DNA of 64,000 nt from Chara braunii (lineage: Eukaryota; Streptophyta; Charophyceae; Charales; Characeae), in NCBI GenBank assembly GCA_003427395.1, contig BFEA01000167.1, positions 12,735 through 76,734 on the forward strand. Direction: 5' to 3'. Below are positions 53,360-64,000 of the stretch, in pieces; position 1 is the first letter of the stretch, and each line of letters opens with the position of its first letter. The notes below the pieces were generated by a model. It did no database searches, was not told the origin of the DNA, and worked only from the letters and a program-made list of their open reading frames with translations. Both the position numbers and the translations under genes were made by a program.

Positions 53360-54540
53360 GGGGCGAGGGCGAAGCTGACGATCTGAAGGTGGAACATCGA
53401 TGCTGGTGCCACATGGAGCCAAAGATACCGGCTTGCCTTGCATCTTGCGTTCGTAGTGTGCGAGAACATCCGGAGCTGTTGCTTGGAGTTCCGCACCGGT
53501 TAACCAACGGTCAGCTCGGTGACTGCAGTACGCAAAGTGTACCAAGTACTCGGTTGGCCTGTTGCTGTAGCGTCGCTGGGAGATGATGTGGCCAACCTCT
53601 TGAAAACCCGCCCATAGAGGGTGGGTCTTGCGATCGTCGGTCGGGAAAATCGTCATGTTCCGCTGGCGTGTAAAGAGTCAATTTGGAGCAATGAAAGACT
53701 GGGCAGACGGCCAAGTGGGCGGGCACCTGAATGGTGAAGGAGGGTCCTTCGGGTGCATTCCCAGCGGGTGCCACGATCGGCCAAGGCCCCATCCATTTCG
53801 GGAGGAGCTTGCGAGAGATATCTTGTTCAAGACTGAATTCCGCGGTGGAAACCCAAAGGAGATCGCCGACGCGGAATGGGCAAGGAAGACGCTAGCGATT
53901 GGCCTGTTGGCTCATGCGTTGCTGCGTCTTGGCCATCTGGTCGAGTGCCTTGACAAGTAGCTCTTGCATTCGACGCAAAAAAAGAAGATGGTCGTCGCTC
54001 TCGGCCGTTCGCGGAATGATTGTGTCCAATGGCGAAGTGACTGGCGAGCCGTGCTCGAACTCGAAGGGCGACATCCTGATAGTCGGGTGGATGGACGAGT
54101 TGTAGGCCAACTCGACATCCGGCAGCCGCTCAACCCAATCCTTTTGGTCGGGACGGATGAGAGTGCGAAGGAGAACCTGTGCCGTCTGGTGCGCCCTCTC
54201 CGTCTGGCCATCCGTCTGAGGGTGGCGAGCTGAACTAGGCTTGAGAGATGAGCCCCATCGTTTGGTGAGCGCCAACCAAAAATCGGACATGAACCGAGTG
54301 TCGTGGTCGCAGAGGATTTCCTTGGGGTAACCCTTGGTTCGAATCCAACCGGCGTACAGAACCTCGGCCAGCTCCGGTGCCTTGGCATGATAGCGACAAG
54401 GCAAAAACATGGCGAACTTGGTGAGTCGGTCGGCCACTGTGAGAATCCCATCCACTCCGGTCTTGTGCTTGGGGAACGGGCCGGTAATGTCCATGGCAAT
54501 CGCTTCCCTTCGGCGCAAGGGACCGGTAACGGTCGCAACT
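53360..54540 (-). pseudogene. Element C integrase with chromodomain
   Basis: The frame 54518-53892 is open for 208 codons with all three DDE residues: AMDITGPFP (D), CDHDTRF (D), DGQTERAHQTAQ (E); then DWVERLPDVELAYN and SPFEFEHGSP. After frame changes it continues with GPWPIVAPAG, FHCSKL (53792-53511) and a clear chromodomain in 53656-53345 (QEVGHIISQRR, EYLVHFAYC, DRWLTGAELQATAP). The core itself looks catalytically competent, the best preserved integrase in the window, but it is split by frame shifts. Confidence 0.9.
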
Positions 54541-54599
54541 CACCGTACGGACGATGATTGCGGGATTTGTAAGGTCGACAAACCTCGCATGACTCCCAA

Positions 54600-55420
54600 T
54601 AGCGTGTGACGTCCTCAAGAAGACCGGGCCATACGATTTACTCCAAAGTGTCTGGTGGTGAGAGCGTCGTGGAACTCACCAAGAAGCTGTGTACGCAAGC
54701 GAGAGTCACTCAATACGCATAGAAGGTCTTTCCCCCGTGTGTGGACAAGCAAGTACCCATCTTGGATCCGGTAGTGAGAAGGCGCCAGATTAGGAGAGGA
54801 GCAATTCGCGTACTTCTCGCGAAACTCGGGGTCATCTTGGTAGCCGCGGATAAAGCTGTCCCGCAGGTCGTCGCCGATCTTGAAGGTTGAATAGACTTCG
54901 GTACAATGATCCAGACGTCGTGAAAGAGCATTCGCAAAACGGTTTGACTTGCCCGGAATGTGGTCGAGGAAAAAGTCAAATTGGTTGATGAAGGACATCC
55001 AGTGGGCAATGGTGCTATTGATTGTATCTTGGGTCTTGTAGAAGACCAACGGATTGTTATCCGTTACCCATCGGAACCGCCGTCGTCGAGAAGAAAATGC
55101 AGCCAGCGCTTGAGCGAGTGTACAAAGGCCAACAATTCCTTCTTCCGTGCATCGTCAGTCGAGTGCGCGGCGGACACTTTCTTGCTAAAGTACTCGATCG
55201 GGTGCTAGGCCACGCCATCATGTTGCTCGAGGATGGCACCAATGCCATAGCTGGACACATTGGTAGTGACACGTGTCGGCAGAAGCGTATCGTAGATGCG
55301 CAACACCTCCGCAGATAACAATGCGGATTTGAGAGCCAAAACGGCAGTCCACGCATTGTCGTCGAAGTTGAATGGCCGGTCCTCGCATTGAAGCTTGGAT
55401 AAAGGAGCCTCGATCTTCAA
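54600..55420 (-). pseudogene. Element C RNase H and integrase zinc finger
   Basis: 55597-55205 ends in TRVTTNVSSYGIGAILEQ; the first RNase H Asp is Asn (T-D-A to T-N-V). 55049-54615 carries MSFINQFDFFLDHIPGKSN, NALSRRLD, then GKDLLCVL and GEFHDALTTRHFGVNR, the His half of the integrase HHCC finger. The Cys half lies in a shifted frame near 54560-54600. Inactive. Confidence 0.83.
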
Positions 55421-56286
55421 ATATCCCTTGATGAAACATTGATAGTAGCGGCTAAGCCAAGGAAGGAATGGACTTTTGTGACGTTCTTCAGCTTCGGCCA
55501 TTCTTGGATGGCTTGGATCTTGTCCGACAACGGACTGACACCTTCCGGTGTGACGAAATGGCCCAAATATTCCAGCTCTTGCCGGACAAATTCGCACTTG
55601 TCGCGGTTGGCTTTGTACTTGGCACGGCGGAGTGTCTCCAACACTTGTCGAAGGTGCTCCAGATGATCCTCCAATGTTTGACTATAGACGAGAATGCCGT
55701 CTAAGTAGACTAGTACGAACCGGTCCAACATCGCCTGAAACTCGTTGGACATTGCCGCTTGAAAGGTCGTCGGGCCATTGGTGAGGCCAAAAGGCATAAC
55801 GATCCACTCAAAATGCTCGTACCGTGTCTTGAACACGGATTTGTAACAATCTTGCGGGCGTATCGAGATTTGGTGCTAGCCCGACTTCAAGTCCAACTTC
55901 AAGAAGAATTTCGCGCCCCCCAAATGCTCGAGAAGGTCATCAATCCGCGGAAGAGGTCCCGCATTCTTGACGGTTTGTGCATTGAGCTTGCGATAGTCGA
56001 TGCACAAATGAAGATCCTTGTTCTTCTTCCATACGAAGAGAACTGGTGCACCGTATGGTGAGCTACTAGGGCGGATCCAACCCTTGTCCAACAGATCATC
56101 GAGTTGCGCGAGGAGAACCGCGAGCTCTTCCTCGCTCATGCGATAGATGCATCCTTTCGGCGGCACGACACCGGCCTCAAGAATGATCTCGTGGGAGATC
56201 GGCCGATCCGGCACCACACCGGCAGGAGACTCGAAGGTGTCGATGAACTCGTCGAGCAGCCGCACCACTTGGGGGTCCGAAGACAA
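55417..56286 (-). pseudogene. Element C reverse transcriptase, inactive
   Basis: 56286-55876: [49 protein letters not shown], then TAG (55875) in place of Tyr in the G-Y-H-Q motif. 55836-55417: FKTRYEHFEWIVMPFGLTNGP and VLVYLDGILVYS, where the second Asp of YLDD is Gly (codon at 55696-55698). Loss of this metal ligand alone should kill polymerase activity. Confidence 0.9.
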
Positions 56287-56352
56287 GTCCGTAGGTGAAG
56301 ATTCGGTCGTCGCAGCAGCTCGTAGAAAACATAGGCCTATCTCGTCGGTCCA

Positions 56353-57378
56353 CTAGTAAGTGCAGGTGGCCCGAAAAGACTTTGTCATTACAACTTGGCA
56401 CCGAATCGAGGGGTGCAGAAGAGGAATGGTACACGGTACCTCGGCGCCGAAGGCATTGCGAACGGTAAGTGTTCGTTGAAGGAAGTTAACCGTGTGATCC
56501 GCACTTGCAAGCCAAGGCATCCCCAAAATGATGTCGAAGTCCGTGTCCAAGACGTCAAACGTCGCCGGTTCGCATGCATGAGGTGCGAAATAAACCTTCA
56601 CAGCTTGAATGTAGCGATTGAGGAGTTGTTGCGTCCAACCGTCCGCCAACTTGATCGCCGTCGGGTTTGGCTTCCTTCGAACTTGTGCGCCAAGGCCGGC
56701 CCTTTGGATAAAGGACTGGCTGATGGAATTGCGAGTCGCGCCGCTATCCAGCAAAGCGCTGCAGAACGCTTGCCCAACTTGGATGCTGACATAAAGGAGC
56801 GGTGCGTTGTTATCATCGTACTGCTGCGTGCGAAACTCGCGGGCCACCTTGCTAACATACGCAAGGATGTCCCCCACCGCAGCTTCGTCATCCGTCGGCG
56901 AAGGTGGTGGTGCATAGAAGGCTAAGTATGTGTGGAGATGGGCGCATAGTGCTGCGCATTGCGGTCCCGACAAGCAGCCTGTGGAAGGGAGAGGAAGCCA
57001 TGCAAAATCCTCGGACGTCAACGGGTCCAAGACCTCTATGTTGAACTCGTGCGTCGAATCCCTTGAAGAACCACTTGAAGACGATTCATTGTTGTTGTTG
57101 TCGGACGGAGAAGAAGCCGCACACTCATCTTGTCCTTGAGCTTGAGAACCCAGTGAAGGAACAAGCCGGGCAGCATAGTCCTCATAAGAATATAACAGAG
57201 GACTGTCGACTTTCGCATGTGCCTCGGAATGAAGAGAGGTCGCTCGCGAAGCAACCGATTCCAAAGGCGTCGAGTGTGCAGCCGCATCACTCTCGGAGGT
57301 GCTCACTTTTCCGATGGGAGTTTGCCTTTGACTTGCGTGGGGCACATTGCGGTGTCGTGCACCGCGCTGTTGCACCAC
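56353..57378 (-). pseudogene. Element C spacer and aspartic protease, frame intact
   Basis: A 341-codon open frame. The Ser/Asn-rich spacer (SSPSDNNNNESSSSG) is followed by VLDPLTSEDFAWLPLPS, a conserved pre-protease block also seen in TE-2, then LLYVSIQVG, the intact catalytic loop SALLDSGATRNSIS, VKVYFAPHA, and FDIILGMPWL. No internal stop. A functional protease domain is possible in isolation, but the element as a whole is dead. Confidence 0.85.
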
Positions 57379-58961
57379 AAGTAGTATTCGTACTTAGTAC
57401 GGATACGGTACACGCCTTCCGACATATTGTAATGTGTCCAAGGCTCTTGAGCCGCTGGTCCAGGCCCCGGGAGATGAATTGGTGTGTGTCTTCGATTTGC
57501 CACGTCCTCGCCCTCTGGCGGGGCGGCCACCATCCCGGGCGGCTGCCAATTTGTCTCCTTCCTCATAAGAGGCAGCCTCGTTTGAAGGGTCGGTCACTGT
57601 AGCTGCCGCGACCACGGCCACTTTCGCCCGATGCTGACCTCTGCCCTGGCCCGCAGCAGACGAATGGCCCAAATTCTTGGCTTCGATGTTCGTCACGATG
57701 ATCTGCGAGGCTTTATCAAAAAGCTGCTCACTTGTGGTGAGCGTCTTCGCAACTTGCGTCAAGGCGTTCTGCAACGCCGGACAACTCCTCCTGATGAAGA
57801 AGTGCTTGATAGCAACAAATGTCGACGACAAGTTGGGCGTGCATGCCAAGCGTTGGTACTCGGTTATCCAGTCCGTGCTTGGCAGGTCGTTCTGATAGAA
57901 CCGTTGCAGTTTCTCGACTGCCTGAAGCCTGGGCGGCTCCACTTGGAACCGCTTATGCCATGCTGCCTTGAGATCAGCCCAGTTGATCTTCGTATGCAGC
58001 TCGGAGACTGCGATGTTGTGGGTGGACAACATGTTGTCCAGCCATGCCTGGCACGCGCCTCCCGAGCGGGAGTATAAGTATGCGTGCCGGTTCGGGTTGA
58101 TGACGTGGTGTATGTCCAACTTCAACTCGAACTGGCGCCACCATGGGATCGGGTCTGTCTTCGTTGCATCGCAGAAGATCGGCAGGCCGTCAAACTTTGG
58201 GATGCTCCCGCGAGTAGTCGCGGTCGGACTGGCTGCGGCGACACAAATCTGCTGGTCAATCCGCTGATTTGTTGCTAGAGCACCGTCCTTGAGAGTGTCG
58301 ACGTCGATTTCCAAGACGTTAACGCGGTCCGTCAAGTTGGAGGGTCCGGCGGGGTTGGCTGTTGTAAGCTGTTGTTCCAGCCGCCGTACCCGGTCAAGCA
58401 GTTCGTCGAGAAGTCGAGCCTGCTCCGGACCAGGGTGTCCACGCAGAGGATGTCCTCTTGCTGTGCTGCACAGGTGGCGACCAAGTCACTCACATGTTCG
58501 ATTGTGGTTGCAAGGCCACGCACAGCAGAGGGGGCACCCTCCTCTTCAGCAGCCACTGCCCATTCGCCGGCGATCACCTCGATATCCCCCTCGCATCCGA
58601 GGAGTTTGTCTCGGCGTAGTCGACGGCGTTCGTCTGCGGCCTTCTTTGCTGCCTCAGCGTCCTCCTGTCGCTGCTGTTCAGCGAGGTGACGCTATTCCTC
58701 TGCTTCCTCATCTTCCTTCTTACGTGCGGATGTTGCCGCAGCTGCCCGTTGCTTGAACTCTGCTACCATGTCCAGCATGCGGGTCTCATAGGCCTCGGTA
58801 GTCTCGCCTGGCTGCTGCTCCATGCCGCTTGTCTTTGAGTAGGTGAGCACCATGCACTGACGTGACCTGCTGCTGCGGTGACTGGTTGCTGACGTGGCAC
58901 TGTTGTCGTGTCCTGCTGACGTGGCACTGCTGACGTGTCCTGCTGACGTGCAACTCACCAA
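57303..58961 (-). pseudogene. Element C Gag and nucleocapsid
   Basis: 58961-58692 gives an N-terminal Ala/Glu-rich helix (GETTEAYETRMLDMVAEF). 58335-57394 (313 codons, open) contains the capsid: FCDATKTDPIPWWRQFE, YLYSRSGGACQAWLDN, LKAAWHKRFQVE, then an Arg/Gly-rich tail (GGRPARGRGRGK). In 57566-57303 the zinc knuckle has Tyr instead of its first Cys (Y-L-W-C-x4-H-x4-C). Frame shifts divide the parts. Confidence 0.82.
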
Positions 58962-59240
58962 TGTCGCCGCAGGGGGTACCCGGAGGCAGATAGAGAAGAC
59001 CAGAAGCGGAACAACTTAGGTGGGGAGGGGTGGGATAAATGGCCCAGATAAGGTGCCACTAATCAAAAAAATAAAAGTTTGAACTTTGCAAAAATACTCG
59101 TTTGCAAGTTCATTAGGCTTCCCAATTTCCCTTGAAGTGCGAAATTACCAATGAGAAAAAATTTTGAACTTTCAGACCACAAATGATTTTCGATAAAAGA
59201 ATTCTGAAAATAAAGTACAATTTTTTTTTTTTGGAATTAC
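58862..59240 (-). other. Element C leader with ACGTG repeats
   Basis: Three or four units of CTGACGTGGCACTG-type sequence (58866-58952), then A/T-rich sequence with a T run at 59220-59232. No primer-binding site recognised. Confidence 0.7.
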
Positions 59241-59261
59241 TAAGATGAGAGTACGCGCAGT

Positions 59262-59792
59262 TTGGAGAATGATAACTGCAAAATGCGGCATTTGATCGAA
59301 AAAGGGTTATATCACAAGAGCCTGTCGACGGGAGACAAGGCTCTAGTACTACCAATCAGGAGAAAGACCGGGAAATGGGGACTGGGCATGTCACCTGCAG
59401 AGTCCGAGGACCCATACACCCCCGCTTACGGAGGAATAACACTAGAAGGGTGGCACATGCAAAGAGAAGGCATACTACGAAAAGGGGAGGTCACTGAGTT
59501 TATTGTCGGTCACTATGAACCAGGAGCAATGGCCATCCTTAGCGTATCCACGGAGGGGCTAAAGATGGCCTACAAAGACCTCTACATAAGATTTGAAGAA
59601 AATAAAGAAGCGGGACTGCAATGGCTCACACACAACATGCTCTTAGACACCCAACAACTAAAGTTTAAGCCAACCAGTATCTGGTCGACTGATGAACTAC
59701 TTACATGTATTTGCACGATATTAAGAAAAAACATTTTCAACAGGGGGGTCGATTGGGATGCACAAGAATGGTCCCCTCTGCTCGACAAGTAG
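59262..59792 (+). pseudogene. LINE-2 upstream frame (possible ORF1 part)
   Basis: 177 codons immediately before the endonuclease. No zinc knuckle or RRM was recognised; blocks such as PAYGGITLEGW and DELLTCICTILRKN are unassigned. Position suggests LINE ORF1 or an ORF2 N-terminal extension. The first ATG in frame is at 59283. Confidence 0.45.
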
Positions 59793-59887
59793 GAAAAAGA
59801 CTGAGGGCATACAAGCACAATCCTGGAAGCGATGGAGTTGGTTGACGTGGTGTATGGGAAAAATAAGAAATGGAATCGCATTCTACA

Positions 59888-60660
59888 AGAGGCTGATCTA
59901 GATATTAGATCGATCAATGTGAATGGCCTAGCATCCCGCAACCCAGAGAAAATTAAAGCATTATGGGACTTGATGAGGGGGGTCGGAGCCGTAATATGAG
60001 TACAAGAAACCCATCTTATGGACACCCCAGAACACCATAGGGCACACAGGTAAGCCTGACCCTTCCAGAGCTACCAAGCATTCGCCCCCGGTCCAGGGAG
60101 CTCGGGAGTAGCCATTTGGATCCCGCCCGAGTCACGATGCGAAATTCTCTGCTGGGAGAAGGACGAGGAGGAGGGACGATGGGTCAAAATACTGGGCGCA
60201 CTGGAACTGGAGGTCGTATGCATAGTTTCCCTATATGCCCCGAACACGTCCCGCGAAAGACACGTTTTTTTGACAAAATCGCAACAATCCCCGCCCCAGA
60301 CATCCCCCTAATACTGGTAGGGACTTCAATGCCGCACCTGACAAATGGCTGGACCGATGGAAAGTCCCCCACACTTCTGCTCACAACGCAGAGGAGGATG
60401 AACGTATGTTGAAAGATTTGTGCGCCCACCTATCGCTTTTTGACACATTCAGGCGTAGCCACCCCAAAGATAGAACGTTTACCTGCATCCAAAACAAAGA
60501 CCCCGCTAGATTGTCCAAATCGCGAATTGATTTGATCCTGGCGTCAGAAGAGTTAGGAGGAGGCCTCTCGGTGACGGCAATACTCCCGTCCAACCCATTT
60601 CCTGGGATAGATCACAGGATGTGTATGGCGGTGTGGACATTTCATAAACGGCCGGACCAA
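59888..60660 (+). pseudogene. LINE-2 APE endonuclease
   Basis: IRSINVNGLASRNPEKI (S-I-N-V-N-G catalytic Asn), then a stop, VQETHL (catalytic Glu), SSGVAIWIP, VCIVSLYAPN. After frame breaks the third part lies in the RT frame (from 60406): SRIDLILAS and PGIDHRMC, where the S-D-H motif is I-D-H. The G-D-F-N motif is disrupted near 60300-60340. Confidence 0.82.
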
Positions 60661-62392
60661 GGGGCTAACTACTACAAACTAAATACCTCCCTACTGAAGC
60701 TCCAATCACTTAGACAATATCTCCAACAAGTCTGGGACTTTTGGAAAACCCACCGCCCCCAACAAGAATCACAGATTGCTTGGTTTAACAATGGCCTATT
60801 CTTCATGGCTAGGAAGTGTAATGAGTACTCCAAACATCTCGCCGCTCCTAGACACCACCAAGAAGTCGTGATCATGCAGAATTTGGTAAGCGCGGAACAA
60901 GAGCAGAATTCGTTACCTCCGCAAGGGCAGGAACAGAGGATCGCTGACTTACAATCTCGCATACAAGAATTAAAAGATCAACTCTTCAAACATGCACAAT
61001 ACAGATGGCAAGGCGCCCAAACAAGGGCCAGGTTATCCAGATTTTCCACTGAAGGGGTAATGAACTCTCACTTCTTCGGCTTGGCTAGAGCACGCTGCCA
61101 ACGTACCACGATCGAGGCTCTATACCAACCTGATGCCAGAGACTCGTACCCGGCCGTGTCCACAGCCCGTTGTACGAAGATAACTTACGATTTCTATAAG
61201 GATCTCTTCTCTTCACACCTAGATAAGCCAGATCCTCCGCACCATGGCCATCTAATCCAGGAATTCTTGGACCCACTTAATAAGACTCTGACGACCGAAC
61301 AACGGGACACATTAGAGGCCCCGCTCTCTAGGAACGAGATATGGTCCGCCCTCCTACAAATGAAGGAGGAGAAGGCCCCCGGGATAGATGGCTTCCCTAA
61401 GGAATTTTGGGAAACCACTTGGGACTTTATGAGCCAAGACATCATGTACTTTTATAGTGAAGTTTGGCTCACAGGGGAGATGGGAGAAAGGGTGGGGCAA
61501 GGAATATTAACCCTCCTATATAAAAAAGGGGATAAAATGGACATTAGGAATTATAGACCCATAACACTCCTCACAGTTGTTTATAAAATGTTGTCCAAGG
61601 CCTTGGCAAACCGAATGATTCTTGTAATGGAGGACATTATTCATCCGGACCAAACCGGTTTCATGCAGAACAGGAACATACAAGAGAATATCCTGCTGAT
61701 ACATGAGATCATTCAACTCACGAGGCACTCTCGTCAGAATGCGGCTCTCATATTCATCGACTTCGAAAAAGCTTATGACCATGTGGACTGGATGTTTTTG
61801 GACAAGTGTCTGGAAAAAATGAACTTTGGGTCAGACTTCAGACGATGGATACAAATCCTACACCACCACATGTGTCCAGGTCAATGGAAGTCTTGCACCG
61901 CCTCTACGACTGGAACGATCGGTCAGACAAGGGGATCCTATTGCCCCCTTCCTGTTCCTAGTCATCATGGAAGCACTGATCGCTAACCTTCGGGCAAACA
62001 AGAATATCACCAAAATACGAGTTATACGCATCCCGGAGGAAGCAATTCCGGTGTGTTCCCTTTTCGCGGATGATCTCACAATTATCACAGAGGCCACACA
62101 CCATAACATGGAGGAAATTCAACGCATGATGGAGAAATTTACTAAGGTTTCCGACATGTCTGTCAACTGGGGGTCCAAAACACAGGGATGGTGGATCCAC
62201 TATCAAGGAGGACGTCCCCTGGAGGCCCCACGTATAGCCTGGATGCCAGTAGAAACACCAATAAGGGTCCTGGGGGTATCCATGACCACAAAAGGGAGGC
62301 CACCTGTTAACGATGAATGGATCGCAGCACAAATTGAACAATTGGAAAAACAAACACACGTCCCTCTTCGGTCGGGCCGTAGTTCTCAATAA
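60660..62392 (+). pseudogene. LINE-2 reverse transcriptase
   Basis: The frame to 61986 includes EKAPGIDGFPKEFW, LLYKKGDKMDIRNYRPITLL, DQTGFMQNRNIQENI and FIDFEKAYDHVDW (motif A). A one-base shift near 61860-61870 moves it to 61826-62392: RSVRQGDPIAPFLFLVIMEAL (motif B, in part), CSLFADDLTII (motif C intact), DMSVNWGSKTQ, RVLGVSM. All catalytic Asp residues are present, unlike LINE-1. Confidence 0.92.
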
Positions 62393-63890
62393 TGTAGTCT
62401 TTGCATCGTTATGGTATAAGTCCCTGCTATGGCCATTAAGCAAAGTAGCTTTGAGGGCTCTAAGGCAAAAGGCTGCAGCTTTTCTGTGGAGGGGGGATGG
62501 GGAGCAAGCCAACGTAATCAGCAGAGTGGCCTGGGACTCCATTGTCCAACCAAAGGCAGAAGGGGGGTTAGGGATTCTGGACGCAGCCACGCAGGTACAA
62601 GCGCTACGAGTCAAAAGGATTAAGAGACTCATTTTTGCCCCCCAGAGCCCATGGTGTGCCTTGGCCCTGGAACATCTGGCACAATTAGACCCAGCAGCTC
62701 CCCGTGCGATCCATCCACTCACTTGGTTGGAAGACCGTTTTTGGACGATCCCACGTAAACTTCCGGGACGAAGGGAGGGGTCAGAAGAAGGAGGGGGGTC
62801 AGCCGTTGGATAAATTTTGGCCATCCCTGCTGCAAACTTGGCGTAAACTCCCGCTTCCAGATAGGACCCAACCCGACCGTTGGGAGGAAGTTTATCGCCA
62901 GCCCCTCTTTGGCAACAGATGGATAACAGATACGGGGGGCCGAGTGAAGATAAGTTCATTCCCACCTTGGAAAAACTGGGTCAAACACGATATTCTCAAG
63001 GTTGGGGACCTCTGGGACACTAAGAGGCAAGCTTGGAAAACAGGGGACCAGATGCGAGAAGCCTTACGGTACTGCCACCGTGTCGAGGAGTTTTTGGAAA
63101 ACCTCATTGAAGCCATCCCACAAGAATGGTACCGGATCCTCAGAAGAGGTCCCACTCTGAGTGAGGGTGACTAGGTGACGACCACAGGGACCCCACAACA
63201 GATTGGTTTGATCCACATGGTTTCCCCCCAATGGTCCTGATTGAATACTACACCATTACAAAGATAAACACCCTCCAAGCAAGTAAGGCACCCTTTGAAT
63301 GGAAGAACAAAACATCGGTTAACCGAGTGAGAGTTATTGAAGAAAAGGGACAGAGGGTGGCCTTCGAGCCAGACAAACCAATCCAGGACTTGGCCTTGGA
63401 CCCGGTGGAATGGACGTGGCAGGCCCCCCGAAAGAGGGGCGCCCCTGGAGCAAGTCATATTAGCCTACACCTCCTCACGGTCAAATCAGCCTATAAAATG
63501 CTTCGACCCAAACGGCATCTGAGAGATGTAATTAATGAACGATGGGCCAGACATCTGAATATCGACCGTTCTCATATTTTTATGTAGTGTCCGATTGCCC
63601 AATTCACATGGAGATGGTGGGACCGTATCTGGCGCAAGATGGAACCGGATATTCCCTGGCCCTGGTCGTGGCAAACCGTTCTGGCTGGACATTGGCCCCA
63701 GGCAGGGACAGCCATGACCTTTACAGAGAACATGTACAGAGCAGGTAGGAGGGTGGTAATGTGGGCACTCTGGTGGCAAAGATGCACCCTCACCTTGGTA
63801 AAAGTACGGGTAGAGGGCGCAAAAATAACAGAACAAATTCAGCACCATTTACACCTAGAGCTCACACGCAGATGGCTAGATACAAAATAA
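62393..63890 (+). pseudogene. LINE-2 C-terminal region with shortened zinc-binding domain
   Basis: 62313-62813: LWPLSKVALRALRQKAAAFLWRG, ISRVAWDSIVQPKAEGGLGILD, the post-RT block of L1 elements. Frames then change: FGNRWITDTGGRVK and EEFLENLIEAIPQEW (62704-63174), VKSAYKML (63480-63505). The zf-RVT core that should follow (Cys-x-x-Cys) is missing; sequence jumps to RSHIFM, stop, CPIAQFTWRWW, so an internal deletion is likely. The tail VVMWALWWQRC resembles LINE-1. 63891-64000 continues in shifted frames. Confidence 0.75.
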
Positions 63891-64000
63891 CAATTACACC
63901 TTTTTAAACAGACGAGGGATGTTAGGAGAAGGATTACGAAATTCTGCAAGGACTGGGTAGGGGGGGAAAGGGAAGGATGGATCGCAAAAGTGGTATGGAG

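Larger units (their letters stand above)
52148..59240 (-). mobile_element. Element C: Ty3/gypsy chromovirus
   Basis: LTR, polypurine tract and a full internal domain series (Gag, knuckle, protease, RT, RNase H, integrase, chromodomain) on the minus strand. It is a relative of TE-2 and better preserved, with long frames for Gag, protease and integrase. The leader (58962-59240) carries the ACGTGGC repeats, but no 5' LTR is seen; LINE-2 begins at about 59250, so the 5' end was probably cut off by that insertion or lies beyond. Confidence 0.9.
59250..64000 (+). mobile_element. L1-like LINE-2, running off the window
   Basis: Order on the plus strand: an upstream frame of unknown role, APE endonuclease, RT, and C-terminal region. 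Same family as LINE-1 by RT and tail motifs. It is much less decayed than LINE-1: the RT core is intact apart from frame shifts. The 3' end is outside the window. Confidence 0.9.

Overview
The window looks like nuclear DNA from a large, repeat-rich eukaryotic genome, most likely of the green lineage. The evidence is stacked Ty3/gypsy chromoviruses, L1-type LINEs, long CT/CA and GA microsatellites, initiator-Met-tRNA-type primer sites, a hAT-like MITE and a hammerhead-ribozyme 'retrozyme'-like element. A streptophyte such as a charophyte alga would fit, but the species is an inference. No bacterial operons, CRISPR arrays or complete tRNAs were seen. There are four unresolved gaps (18231-18358, 31649-32358, 45526-45560 and scattered single Ns). 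Almost every coding segment is a broken transposon gene.

Layout. 1-71 is a GA repeat. About 0.7-4.7 kb holds a dead L1-like LINE (minus strand). 5.4-8.6 kb holds Ty3/gypsy element A (plus), which lacks integrase. Its 3' LTR is split by TE-2 (8590-19148, minus), a chromovirus flanked by the exact 5-bp duplication AGCAA. TE-2's leader carries a solo LTR of the element A family (16063-17222). The A LTR resumes at 19149-19574, giving a three-level nest. 20237-26029 is Ty3/gypsy element B (plus), with mismatched LTRs and an internally duplicated integrase. 26030-27612 holds a non-transposon-looking gene remnant with two tandem RING-like modules. 29.1-30.2 kb is an orphan LTR with primer-binding site.

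Two inverted copies of a roughly 4.2-4.4 kb element of unknown class, called S here, lie at about 30.5-35.9 kb (plus) and 47.6-51.8 kb (minus). Each has a GC-rich, probably structured 730-bp end and an array of short hairpins whose arms change in a compensatory way while the loop stays fixed. A hammerhead-ribozyme element is inserted in copy 1 and absent from copy 2. 37057-37391 is a MITE with an 8-bp target duplication. 39.2-44.6 kb is Ty3/gypsy element D (plus). 46.1 kb has a nuclear 18S rRNA scrap. 52.1-59.2 kb is chromovirus C (minus), and 59.26-64.0 kb is a second LINE (plus), running off the window.

The strongest leads are the type III hammerhead ribozyme at 32361-32412 with a fully paired fold and all core nucleotides, the covarying hairpin arrays of element S, and the tandem-RING gene. 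Boundaries without target duplications are estimates by eye. No alignment or folding software was used.
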